Positions 1-9,080 of a DNA stretch of 33,826 bases are shown here, in pieces. The stretch is from Chloroflexota bacterium (lineage in GTDB: Bacteria; Chloroflexota; Dehalococcoidia; UBA2979), in assembly GCA_027622315.1 (NCBI GenBank), contig JAQBZW010000006.1:1-33826 (forward strand). The letters run 5' to 3'. The number at the start of each line of letters is the position of its first letter. The stretch's first letter is position 1. Both the position numbers and the translations under genes were made by a program. The notes under the pieces are model-generated. The model worked only from the letters and a program-made list of their open reading frames with translations. It searched no databases and had not been told where the DNA came from.

Positions 1-36
1 CGGGGCTGGCCGAGCATCACTCCGTGGCCAGCCCCG
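1..36. terminator. Strong stem-loop, possible terminator of an upstream gene outside the window
   Basis: CGGGGCTGGCC (1-11) is perfectly complementary to GGCCAGCCCCG (26-36), 14-nt loop; no T tract follows. Confidence 0.45.
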
Positions 37-44
37 GCTGACAA

Positions 45-173
45 GCCGGGTTGTGTGCACGGCGCGACTCCCGCGAACGCCGGTGCATCACGCCGTTGGC
101 CGGGTTGCCTGCGCGGCGTGCCTCCCGCGAACGCTGGTGCCTCACGGCGCGGCTCGCGAACGCCCGTGCCTCA
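45..173. repeat. Imperfect tandem repeat, about 54-bp unit, two copies plus a truncated third
   Basis: GCCGGGTTG...TCCCGCGAACGCCGGTGCATCACG (from 45) recurs as GCCGGGTTG...TCCCGCGAACGCTGGTGCCTCACG (from 99), then a short CGCGAACGCCCGTGCCTCAC (154-173). Confidence 0.6.
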
Positions 174-234
174 CCCCCACCCACCCGCGTACCATCCCGC
201 CCGCCACCAGACGAACGCGCGATCGGGAGCACCA

Positions 235-1254
235 ATGCGAGGCGTGACGAATACCGGCAACCGCGGCGTTGAGGTACGCGACTTCCCAGACCCGCATGCC
301 GGCCCGGGCGAGGCCGTCGTCCAGATCCGGGCAGCCGGGCTGTGCGGGAGCGATCTCCACAGCTACCGGGGCGCCACCGTCACCGGCCTGGTCAACGGCC
401 ACGAGCCGTGCGGCGTGATCGTGGAGCTCGGCGCGGGCTCCCCTCCCGGGCTCGCGATCGGCGATCGCGTGATGGTGCACCACTACGCCGGATGCGGCGT
501 CTGCGAGACCTGCGCCCTCGGTTACGAGCAGCTCTGCCTGCGCGGCAACTCCGTCACCTACGGCGGCGTGACCGGTCACGGCGCGAATTCGGAGTACATG
601 CTCGTCCCGTCGCGCACCCTCGTCGCGCTCCCGGACGAGCTCTCGTTCGAGGAAGGCGCCGCGGTCGCATGCGGCACGGGCACCGCCTGGAATGGCCTGC
701 AGAAGATGGACGTCTCGGGACGCGACACCGTCGTGGTCTTCGGACAGGGGCCGGTGGGGCTGAGCGGCACGCTCTGCGCGAAGGCCATGGGCGCGCGCGT
801 GATCGCCGTCGACGTGATCCCGGAGCGACTACGCCTGGCCACAGAGCTCGGAGCGGATCACGTCGTCGATCCGTCCGACGGTCAGGCTGTCGAAGCGATC
901 CGCGATCTCACGGGTGGCGGCGCGAGCGCCGGGCTCGAGACCTCGGGCAATGCCGGCGCGCGAGCGCTGGTGCTGCGCACGCTGCGGCCGTTCGGTCGCG
1001 CCTGCTACGTCGGGCTCGGCAATCCAAACGTCGCTGAGATCGACTTCAGCAACCTGATCCTGAACGTCACCACCGTCTACGGCTCCTGGACCTTCAGCAA
1101 AGCCGAGCTGATCGAGATCGCGCGCTTCATGGTCGAGGCGAAGGTTCCGCTCGACCGCATGTTCACCCACCGCTGGTCGCTCGAGCAGGCAGACGAGGCC
1201 TTCCGCACCTTCGACGCGGGCGCGACCGGAAAGTGCGTGTTCGTGCTGCCCTAG
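235..1254 (+). CDS. Zinc-binding (medium-chain) alcohol dehydrogenase
   Basis: ORF with GLCGSDLHSYRG, GHEPCGVIVELG, cysteine-rich GCGVCETCALGYEQLC lobe and VVVFGQGPVGLSGTLCAKAMGARVIAVD Rossmann motif; start chosen at ATG 235. Confidence 0.9.
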   Translation: MRGVTNTGNRGVEVRDFPDPHAGPGEAVVQIRAAGLCGSDLHSYRGATVTGLVNGHEPCGVIVELGAGSPPGLAIGDRVMVHHYAGCGVCETCALGYEQLCLRGNSVTYGGVTGHGANSEYMLVPSRTLVALPDELSFEEGAAVACGTGTAWNGLQKMDVSGRDTVVVFGQGPVGLSGTLCAKAMGARVIAVDVIPERLRLATELGADHVVDPSDGQAVEAIRDLTGGGASAGLETSGNAGARALVLRTLRPFGRACYVGLGNPNVAEIDFSNLILNVTTVYGSWTFSKAELIEIARFMVEAKVPLDRMFTHRWSLEQADEAFRTFDAGATGKCVFVLP

Positions 1255-1275
1255 CCGCCGCCTGCCGGGCGGCTA
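1252..1275. terminator. Inverted repeat shared by two convergent genes
   Basis: TAGCCGCC (1252-1259) / GGCGGCTA (1268-1275), 8-bp perfect stem; contains the stop codons of both flanking genes. Confidence 0.55.
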
Positions 1276-2382
1276 CGTCTCGATCGTCACCGCGCGGCCG
1301 CTCTCCGACGAACGCTCGATCGCGGCGAGCAGCCGGTGCCGCGTGACCGCAAGATCGAAGTCTGGATCGAAGGCGGCGCCCCCGCCTCGTGCGTCGGCGA
1401 TACGCGCGTACGCGTGAGCGACGTTGCGCGGAGGCCCGCTCGGCGTGCCCTCGGGCGCCAGCACGTACTCGTCCGGCGGCGCCATCTCCGCGAGCGTCTC
1501 GCCCGCGCGAGCGCCGTGCAGGACGTTCGGACCGATGTTCGCGGAGCCCGACGTCAGGAACAGCGCGCCGTCCCGGCCGTAGATCTCGAGGCGTGTGCCC
1601 CGCGACTGATGCGGCACCGTCCCCACGTGGATCGCCACCTCGCCGCCGCTCACCAGCCGGCCGGCCACGGCTATGTTGTCGGGCGCGTCGACCGGAAGCA
1701 CGGCGCCCGTCTCCTCGTCCCGCCATTCCGTGATGCGGGTCGTGACACGAGCCGACACCTCGGCGATCTCGCCGAGGACGAAGCACAGAGCGTCCATCGC
1801 GTGTCCGCCCGGGATCGTCAGCGGGTTCGCGCCGTTCGCACGCTCGCGCTGCCAGCTCCGGCCGGGACCGCGCTCGAGCACGGCCTGGCTGATCACGCTC
1901 AGGTTCGCGGTCAGCACCTCGCCCACGTAGCCCTGCGCGACGAGGTCACGCGCATAGCGGATGCTCGGATCGCTCCGCGCCTGGAGGCCGACGAAGGTAC
2001 GCAGCCCGCGTTCGCGGGCGAGATTCGCCATCTCCTCCGCCTCGGCGACCGTGGCGCCGAGCGGCCACTCACAGAAGACGTCCTTGCCGGCGCGTAGCGC
2101 GGCCATCACGAGCTGGTGATGCAGCGGCACCCGTACCGACACCGCGACGAGATCGACGTCCGGGTGCGCGGCCATCTCGTCGATGTCGTGGAAGGCGAGC
2201 CTCGCGCCGAACTGCTGCGCAGACGCACGCGCCGTCTCGTCGTGCGCCGTGCAGACGGCGGTCAGCTCGTAATCAGGCAGCGCGCCGAGCGCGGGCACGT
2301 GCGCGTTCGCGCCCCAGCCACTGCCCCCCGGCGTCACCGTCGCGCCCACGATGCCGACCCGAATCGGTGCTGCCATCTGCAT
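1273..2382 (-). CDS. Gfo/Idh/MocA family oxidoreductase
   Basis: MQMAAPIRVGIVGATVTPGGSGWGANAHVPALGALPDYELTAVC N-terminal Rossmann fold; DVFCEWPLGATVAEAEEMANLARERGLRTFVGLQAR motif typical of the family. Confidence 0.88.
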   Translation of the reverse strand: MQMAAPIRVGIVGATVTPGGSGWGANAHVPALGALPDYELTAVCTAHDETARASAQQFGARLAFHDIDEMAAHPDVDLVAVSVRVPLHHQLVMAALRAGKDVFCEWPLGATVAEAEEMANLARERGLRTFVGLQARSDPSIRYARDLVAQGYVGEVLTANLSVISQAVLERGPGRSWQRERANGANPLTIPGGHAMDALCFVLGEIAEVSARVTTRITEWRDEETGAVLPVDAPDNIAVAGRLVSGGEVAIHVGTVPHQSRGTRLEIYGRDGALFLTSGSANIGPNVLHGARAGETLAEMAPPDEYVLAPEGTPSGPPRNVAHAYARIADARGGGAAFDPDFDLAVTRHRLLAAIERSSESGRAVTIET

Positions 2383-2635
2383 GCTCCTCGCGTTCCGGGC
2401 GCCGGGTTTCCGCCGCGCCCGGGCGATGAGAACCGTCCGAACGAGGCGCGTCAAGCGCGGCGATCTGCCGAGGCTCGGCCGAGAGGCCGGCTTGACGGCG
2501 CACCGGCAATCGGACTCGGTCCCGACCACAACAGCGCGACCAGGCCGCACAGCCCCCGGCCGGCGCGTGACTCGCGCCGCACAGCGACCCGGTGGATGCC
2601 TCGCTCACACCCCGTGCGCCCGCCATCATGGGCGC

Positions 2636-4114
2636 ATGTCAAAGCTCGTCGCCGGCGCGCTCGTGTTCTTCACCTCCGCGGCCGTGCTCGTTCTCGAGAT
2701 CATGGCCGGGCGCCTGCTGGCGCCGTATGTCGGCGTGTCCCTCGAGACGTTCACCGGCATCATCGGCGTCGTGCTCGCCGGGATCGCGCTCGGGACCTGG
2801 CTCGGTGGCGCCGCCGCCGATCGCTTCGATCCGCACGCGATGGTCGGGCCGCTCGTGGTCACGGGCGGTGTGCTCGCGCTGGTCGCCCCACCGCTCGTGG
2901 ATCTGTTCGGTTCGGGCCTTCAGGGCGGCGGCCCCCCGGTGATCGTGTTCCTCGCGTTCGTCGGCTTCTTCGCGCCGGCCGCCGTGCTCAGCGCCGTCTC
3001 GCCGACGGTTGTGAAGCTGCAACTCGCCGACCTGCACGAAACGGGCACGGTCGTCGGCCGCCTCTCGGCCCTCGGCACCGCGGGCGCGATCTTCGGGACG
3101 TTCGCCACCGGCTTCGTGCTGGTCGCCGCGATCCCGAGCCGCCCGATCGTGCTCGGCCTCGGCGCGGCGCTCGTGCTGGTCGGCATTGCGTTGACGGTGC
3201 GGCTGCAACGGCGCTCCTCACGGCTCGCGATCGGGCCCGTCGCGCTGATGGCGGCGGTGGCGATCATCGCGCCCGCGAGCATCTCACTCGTCACGCCCCG
3301 CCCGTGCGACGAGGAGACGACCTACTACTGCGTCCGCGTCCGCCACGACCCCGAGCGCGCGTCCGGGCGGCTGCTCATCCTCGATACGCTCTGGCACTCC
3401 TACGTCGACCTCGACGATCCGACACATCTCCAGTTCACCTACGCCCAGACGGCCAGTGACGTGATCGCGGGCAGCTTCCCGGACGGCGAGCCGCTGCGAA
3501 CGCTCCACATCGGCGGCGGCGGCTTCACCATGCCGCGCTACCTCGCGGCCACGCGCCCGGGCAGCACGAACGTCGTGCTGGAGCTCGACGCCGGACTGGT
3601 CAACATCGCCCGTCGCGATCTGGGGCTGCGGGACACGCCCGGCCTCGACATCCGCACCGGCGACGCCCGCATGACGCTGCGAGGCACCGATCGCGGGGCA
3701 TTCGACCTCGTGATCGGCGACGCCTTCGGCGGCCCATCCGTCCCATGGCACCTCACGACACGCGAGTTCGTGGAGGAGATCCAGGCCCGCCTGCGGCCAG
3801 GTGGGGTCTATGTGCTCAACCTGATCGACTACCCACCGCTGGGCTTCGCACGCGCCGAAGCGGTCACGCTGCTGGCGGTGTTTGAGCACGTGACGCTGCT
3901 CGCCCCGCCGCCACGCCTGCTCAACTTCGCCGGTGGGAACTTCATACTCGTCGGCTCAGACGCGCCGATCGCCGTCGATGCGATCCTCGAGCACAACGCC
4001 GGCCGCGGTGACGACGAGTCCGCTTTCTCGGACGCCGCGCTGCGCGCGTTCGTAGAAGGGTCGCGCGTGCTCAGGGACGACTTCGCACCGGTGGATCAGC
4101 TACTGACGCACTGA
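2636..4114 (+). CDS. Fused membrane-domain/spermidine synthase-like protein
   Basis: N-terminal hydrophobic half (SAAVLVLEIMAGRLLAPYVGVSLETFTGIIGVVLAGIALGTWLGG) followed by a methyltransferase-like half (LHIGGGGFTMPRYLAATRPGSTNVVLELD...FDLVIGDAFGG). Confidence 0.88.
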   Translation: MSKLVAGALVFFTSAAVLVLEIMAGRLLAPYVGVSLETFTGIIGVVLAGIALGTWLGGAAADRFDPHAMVGPLVVTGGVLALVAPPLVDLFGSGLQGGGPPVIVFLAFVGFFAPAAVLSAVSPTVVKLQLADLHETGTVVGRLSALGTAGAIFGTFATGFVLVAAIPSRPIVLGLGAALVLVGIALTVRLQRRSSRLAIGPVALMAAVAIIAPASISLVTPRPCDEETTYYCVRVRHDPERASGRLLILDTLWHSYVDLDDPTHLQFTYAQTASDVIAGSFPDGEPLRTLHIGGGGFTMPRYLAATRPGSTNVVLELDAGLVNIARRDLGLRDTPGLDIRTGDARMTLRGTDRGAFDLVIGDAFGGPSVPWHLTTREFVEEIQARLRPGGVYVLNLIDYPPLGFARAEAVTLLAVFEHVTLLAPPPRLLNFAGGNFILVGSDAPIAVDAILEHNAGRGDDESAFSDAALRAFVEGSRVLRDDFAPVDQLLTH

Positions 4115-4117
4115 CGC

Positions 4118-4143
4118 GCAATTGTGGAAGAGTCCACAATTGC
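4118..4143. terminator. Perfect hairpin between convergent genes
   Basis: GCAATTGTGGA (4118-4128), AGAG loop, TCCACAATTGC (4133-4143), just after the stop at 4114 and before the stop of the minus-strand gene at 4163. Confidence 0.7.
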
Positions 4144-4162
4144 CCCCTTCGACCCCGACCGA

Positions 4163-4510
4163 TTACGACCCCTGGTGTGAGAGCGGCACGGTCGCGGTCA
4201 CGCACGGCTCGTTGCCGTGCACGCGCGTGGTGTGCCCGCGGCCGGTCGTGTCTTCGACGAGGCGCGCGTCGCCAGGACCGAACACCTGGTTCGAACCATC
4301 CCCGAGGCCGATTTCGAGGGTGCCCGAGAGGATGATCACGAACTGCCGTCGCGGCGCGGGGTGCCAGTCGATGAAGCGCCCGATCGGGTCTTCACGGAAC
4401 GCGATCTGCGTGGTCGCCAGCCCCGCGATCCATTCTGGGTGTGACGCGAGGTCGATCACCTCAACATGCGACTCGTTGTCGGCGCCGGTGAACAACCGGT
4501 AGGTGGCCAT
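4163..4510 (-). CDS. Cupin-domain protein
   Basis: RFIDWHPAPRRQFVIILSGTLEIGLGDGSNQVFGPGDARLVEDTTGRGHTTRV resembles a cupin barrel (G-D-x...PGD...GxxH). Confidence 0.75.
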   Translation of the reverse strand: MATYRLFTGADNESHVEVIDLASHPEWIAGLATTQIAFREDPIGRFIDWHPAPRRQFVIILSGTLEIGLGDGSNQVFGPGDARLVEDTTGRGHTTRVHGNEPCVTATVPLSHQGS

Positions 4511-4526
4511 CTGGCCTGTCCTCTCG

Positions 4527-5603
4527 TTACGTGAACGCGAAGTCGAGCCCGAGCTCGCCTTCGATCCCGCGGAACCAGTCGATCACTTCCGTGTGGTACG
4601 GGATGCCGTCCGCACGACGGCGTACCTCCTCCTCAGCCTCGAGCAGCCCCGCGTATACCACGCGCTCATGGCCCGGCGCCGGTTTCGTCTCGGCGAGGCC
4701 GCGCAAGAACGTGTCCATGTCGCGCTTGAACTGCGCGACGTCTATGAAGGCGTCGACGCGGTACGCCGCCAGGTGGTAGCCGGGCGTGTTCGCGACGAAG
4801 CCGGGGCCGATGCCCGCGAGCGTGCTGCCGAGAATGTCGACCACGGCACCGAGGCCGTAGCCCTTGTGCGAACCGAGCTCGCGCGTGCCACCGGCCGGCA
4901 GCAGGTAAAACTCGTCCGGCACGTCGACCTCCTCCATCACCGGCGTGCCGTCCATCCGTGCGATCCAGCCGGGCGCGATCTTCGCGCCGACGCGCTGAGC
5001 GAGCCGCATCTTGTTCGCGGCCACCTGTGACGTGCCGATGTCGAAGACGAACGGCGCCATCTCGCCGGCGGGCACGGCCCAGGCGATCGGGTTCGTGCCC
5101 AGCCGCGGCTCGGCGCCCCACGTGGGCACGACGATCGCCCGGCCGCTGGTCGACATCGCGACGCCGATCATGTCGTGATCGAGCGCGAGCATCGCGTGGT
5201 AGCCGGCGCCGCCCATGTGTCCGACGTGGTGCACGACCGCGGAACCCATTCCATACTCACGCGCCTTCGCGATCACGATTCCCATCGCGTGCGGAGCGAC
5301 GTGCAGCCCGAGTCCACCGCCGCCGTCGATCAGCGCTGTCGTCGGGGTCTCGCGCTCCACGATGATCTCTGGCCGCGGCGTGAGCGTCCCCGCGCGGTAC
5401 CCGGCGACGTACGACCGCAGCATGTTCGAGACGCCGTGCGTCTCGATGCCACGCAGGTCGTTGAACATGAGCACGTCCGCCGACTGGCGCGCATCGTCTT
5501 CGGGCAGGCCCAGCGCGACGAAGATCGCCTCCGTTGCGGCACGCATCGGCGCCTCGCGCACGTACACGCGATCCGCCTCTGGCACCTTGAAACGCTCGAG
5601 CAT
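4527..5603 (-). CDS. Ldh family oxidoreductase (malate/L-lactate/ureidoglycolate dehydrogenase-type)
   Basis: DLRGIETHGVSNMLRSYVAGYRAG, DGGGGLGLHVAPHAM, GTNPIAWAVPA, GSHKGYGLGAVVDILGSTLAG are family hallmarks; start chosen at MLERFKVPE. Confidence 0.9.
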   Translation of the reverse strand: MLERFKVPEADRVYVREAPMRAATEAIFVALGLPEDDARQSADVLMFNDLRGIETHGVSNMLRSYVAGYRAGTLTPRPEIIVERETPTTALIDGGGGLGLHVAPHAMGIVIAKAREYGMGSAVVHHVGHMGGAGYHAMLALDHDMIGVAMSTSGRAIVVPTWGAEPRLGTNPIAWAVPAGEMAPFVFDIGTSQVAANKMRLAQRVGAKIAPGWIARMDGTPVMEEVDVPDEFYLLPAGGTRELGSHKGYGLGAVVDILGSTLAGIGPGFVANTPGYHLAAYRVDAFIDVAQFKRDMDTFLRGLAETKPAPGHERVVYAGLLEAEEEVRRRADGIPYHTEVIDWFRGIEGELGLDFAFT

Positions 5604-5633
5604 GGCGACCCCGCTTCCGTGCACTTCCGACGA

Positions 5634-6497
5634 TCAGCGGCCGGCCCGCTCCTCGCGAATCGATTCGAGCGTGGGTGTGCGATAGCGGTCAGCGGGGTCG
5701 TCCCAGCCTGTGAAGTTCGGCGTGCGCTTCTCGGCGAAGGCGCGGCGGGACTCCATGAGATCGCTCATCGCTCCGTGGCCGCGCATGCGGTCGGCGAGCG
5801 CCTCGAACTCGGCTGGGACGGTCGGGCGCATCGCCCGCATCATCGCCAGCGTGTTCACGCGCGAGGCCGGCGGCAACGTGAGCAGATGCGCGGCCATCTC
5901 CCGTGCCATGCTCATCATCTGCTCTTCGTCCTCGGCGAGCCGGTTAATCCAGCCGAGCTCGTACAGCCGCTCTGCGGGGAAGCGAAAGGCGAAGGCCATC
6001 TCGGTTGCGACGGTGTGCGAGAGCCCGCCGATGAAGCCGTGATAGAAGCCGCCGAGCAACCAGCGCTTCGCCTCGGACATCTCGAAGATCGCTGACCGCA
6101 TGGCCACGCGCAGATCGGCGTGCTCGGCGAGCATGAAACCGCCGCCCATCGCGAAGCCGTTGATCGCAGCGATCACGGGCTTGTCGAGCGTGCGCGCGTC
6201 GTAGGGGTTGTCCAGCGGTGGCGGCGCAGTCGCGTCGCCGCGCGCGCTCGCCGGCGCGTTGGCGCTCGAGCCGGGTACGGACCCGCGTGCGACGGACTCC
6301 TTCATGTCCTCGCCCGCGCAGAACGCGCGCCCGCTCCCCGTGAAGATCGCGACCTCGACATCAGCGCTGTCCCGAAACTCGCACCACGCCGCGGCCAGCT
6401 CCGCGCGCATCTCCGCTCCGAGCGCATTCAGTCGCTCCGGCCGGTTCATGCGCACCAACATCACACCGTTGCTGCGCTCGGTCTCAATGATCGCCAT
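5634..6497 (-). CDS. Enoyl-CoA hydratase/isomerase family protein
   Basis: MAIIETERSNGVMLVRMNRPERLNALGAEMRAEL, GSGRAFCAGEDMKE, KPVIAAINGFAMGGGFMLAEHADLRVA: crotonase fold. Confidence 0.92.
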   Translation of the reverse strand: MAIIETERSNGVMLVRMNRPERLNALGAEMRAELAAAWCEFRDSADVEVAIFTGSGRAFCAGEDMKESVARGSVPGSSANAPASARGDATAPPPLDNPYDARTLDKPVIAAINGFAMGGGFMLAEHADLRVAMRSAIFEMSEAKRWLLGGFYHGFIGGLSHTVATEMAFAFRFPAERLYELGWINRLAEDEEQMMSMAREMAAHLLTLPPASRVNTLAMMRAMRPTVPAEFEALADRMRGHGAMSDLMESRRAFAEKRTPNFTGWDDPADRYRTPTLESIREERAGR

Positions 6498-6608
6498 CGC
6501 CCCGCCTCCAAGATCCGCGCTGCTGGCAGCGCGGAGGATACGCGGTCGCTGCATCGGGGCGGCGGCCGGACGAGCCCCCACGGTTCGGTGCGCGATGGGG
6601 TGCGACCG

Positions 6609-7888
6609 TCACCCTCCGGCCAGGCGTCGGCGATACGCCGCCCAAGCGTCTGAGCCGACTTCGACGGTTCTCACGTCATCGACCGTGCCGGAGCCGCATC
6701 CTCCCGGAGCAGGAGCGGTCGCGGTGCCACCCTCGACTGAGTAGACCGCGAGGTCAGAGTGGTAATGCTCCTGCTCGCAGCCTGCGTCCCGAGGCACGCT
6801 ATCGAATTGCTCGAGCGGATAGCCCTCGCCGTCGAGAACAAGCACGTCCGCGGAGACGCGTTCGAGCCCTTCGCTCGTCGGGGACGCGGCTGCGTCCCCG
6901 CTGGCTACGCACTCGCCCGGCCATGCGAACGTCGGCGCGGCCTGGATGATCAGAGCGGAGAGACGTTCACCCGCACGATCGCCCGTTGCGATCGTGAGCG
7001 TCGCCGCCTGTGTGAGTTCGCCCCGGGCGACGAGCATGAACGGGCCCGGCCCGACGCACCGATACTCTTCCTCAATCAGCGGAGTCTGGCCGTCCCCCGT
7101 CGCGATCCCGCTGGACGGTGCGATGACCTCCGCAGCCCCCTCGATGCGGTTCCGGGCCTCAAACATCCAGTAGCTCACCGACCACGGCTTCTCACCATCC
7201 GAGTGCACCCGGAACGCCCCACTCGACGGGGCCGTCGCGCCCCCCCAGTTCACTGACAATCCACCGCCCAGGCTCTCGAGTTCGACGTCGCGGCTGCTGA
7301 CGGCGAGCCTGACAGCGAACCGTTCGCCGACGAGCAGCGGGCGCTCGGGCGTCGCTTCGAGCACTCGGACCACGGGCGCACCGGCCTCGATGTTCGTCCA
7401 GACGAGGATTTCGGAGAAGTGCGGGACCTCGACGACAAACGTCGTTCGCCCCTCGGCCGACGCGGATTCGGGACCGAGGGCGTGCACGACGAGCGCTTCC
7501 GGCCCAGCCGCCCCCACAAGGATCGGCCCCACGATCGTCCCGTTGAGAGGGACGTCGATGGTCAGGGTCACGGGCTCGCGGAAGATCAGACCGTCCGGCT
7601 GAAGGAGCAGCCCGATTGGTGTCGCACCTGTTGTGGGATCCGGCTCGCCGGCGGAGACCTCCACCGACAGGTCGTCGGCGCTCGCGCCCTCGGGCAACGC
7701 GCCGGGAGGGACCGAGAGGGAAACGTTGACATCGGGATCGATCACCGCGGCGGGGGTGGGGGAAGCGGCCGCCGCGGAGGCCGGTCGTTCAACGGTCGGG
7801 GCATCAGGTGACGACCCGCCGGAGCAGGCCCCCAGCAGCGCGAGCGCAGGCCGATGCTCAACAGCTGTGAGCGGCGCCCGCCGTTCAT
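6609..7888 (-). CDS. Putative lipoprotein with ZU5-like domain, apparent frameshift in the signal peptide
   Basis: Main frame contains LALLGAC lipobox and VSLSVPPGALPEGASADDLSVEV. The best start (ATG 7888, GGGGAG upstream) is in a different frame and reads MNGGRRSQLLSIGL. Confidence 0.65.
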
Positions 7889-7985
7889 GACCACTCCCCG
7901 TGCAATCCACGCAGCGGGAACCCTATCCGATCGCCGCGGACCCGATGCTCGACCTTCTCCCGGCCCGCACCGTGCCGTCACGCGG

Positions 7986-9035
7986 TCACGCCGCGGCCGG
8001 AATCACCGCCTGCGCGAACAGCTCGAGCGAGTGCGCCGCCTCGGCGTGCGTGAGGTCGCCCCACTGGAACGCGCCGACGAAGTAGTTCATGCCGCTCTCC
8101 GCGGCGTACCGCTCGACGTACTGCTTGACTGTCGCCGGCGAGCCCGCGATCAGCGCCTCGACCTTCATGGCGAACTGGGCGTCGCCGCCGAAGGACGGGT
8201 GAATGCGCGTATTCGCCGCTTCCCCGCTGCCGGCCTCGACACCGTCGGTGGCGTAGCCCGGCTTCGGCCAGTTCGCGGCGCGCACGCGGAACGCCCGGGT
8301 CGCGATGGCATGGGCCTCGTCGTCGGAGTCCGCGACGAAGACCACGCGCACCGTGCCTACTTTCGGCTCCGAGACGTGCGGGTTGAGTCGACCGAGGTCG
8401 TCGCGATGTCCGAGCCAGCCGTCGCGGTACTTCGCCGCGAGGCCCGGCAGCGATCGGATCGGCCCACCGCCGAGGAAGTGGAACCCGTTCGCAGCCGCAA
8501 ACTCGACGTTGCCCGGGTACCAGATCGGTGGATAGGGCTGCTGCGTCGGCCGCAGCACCATGGGCACGTCGTCGAAGTCGTGAAAGCGACCGTGGTAGGT
8601 GAGACGGTCGCGCGTCAGGCCCTCAACGAGGATGGCGAGCTCCTCACGGAAGCGCTCTCCGGCCTCGTCGGGATCGTTCCCGAAGAAGCGGTGCTCCAGG
8701 TAGGAGATGGCGCGGCCCACGCCGATCTGGAGCCGCCCGTCCGACAGGCTGTCGAGCATCGCGATCTCTTCGATCAGTCGCAACGGGTGGTACAGCGGGA
8801 GGCAGTACACGAGCGGAACGAGGGCGAGGCGGGTCGTGCGCTGGGCGGCCGCGGCGAGGAAGACGTTCTGCGAAGGCGCGACGCTGAGCGGCGACTGGTG
8901 GTGCTCGGCGAGGTGGTAGCCCCAGAAGCCGAGCCAGTCGGCGAGGTCGAGCAGATCGAGCCGTTCGCTGAACTGCTGTGCCAGCGGGATGGCGTGCTGC
9001 CGCTCGAGGTGGTCGAAGATGCCGAACTCGATCAC
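7986..9035 (-). CDS. LLM class flavin-dependent oxidoreductase (luciferase-like monooxygenase)
   Basis: IEFGIFDHLERQHAIPLAQQFSERLDLLDLADWLGFWGYHLAEHHQSPLSVAPSQNVFLAAAAQRTTRLALVPLVYCLPLYHPLRLIEEIAMLD; GTG start proposed at 9035. Confidence 0.9.
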   Translation of the reverse strand: MIEFGIFDHLERQHAIPLAQQFSERLDLLDLADWLGFWGYHLAEHHQSPLSVAPSQNVFLAAAAQRTTRLALVPLVYCLPLYHPLRLIEEIAMLDSLSDGRLQIGVGRAISYLEHRFFGNDPDEAGERFREELAILVEGLTRDRLTYHGRFHDFDDVPMVLRPTQQPYPPIWYPGNVEFAAANGFHFLGGGPIRSLPGLAAKYRDGWLGHRDDLGRLNPHVSEPKVGTVRVVFVADSDDEAHAIATRAFRVRAANWPKPGYATDGVEAGSGEAANTRIHPSFGGDAQFAMKVEALIAGSPATVKQYVERYAAESGMNYFVGAFQWGDLTHAEAAHSLELFAQAVIPAAA

Positions 9036-9080
9036 GTGTTTCCTCCCTCGCGCGGCCGGCGCCACAGTAGGCACGTGCCT

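Noticed and set aside
2636-4114. Novel fusion of transporter and spermidine synthase
   Set aside because: This architecture is an already known family of membrane-fused spermidine synthase-like proteins.
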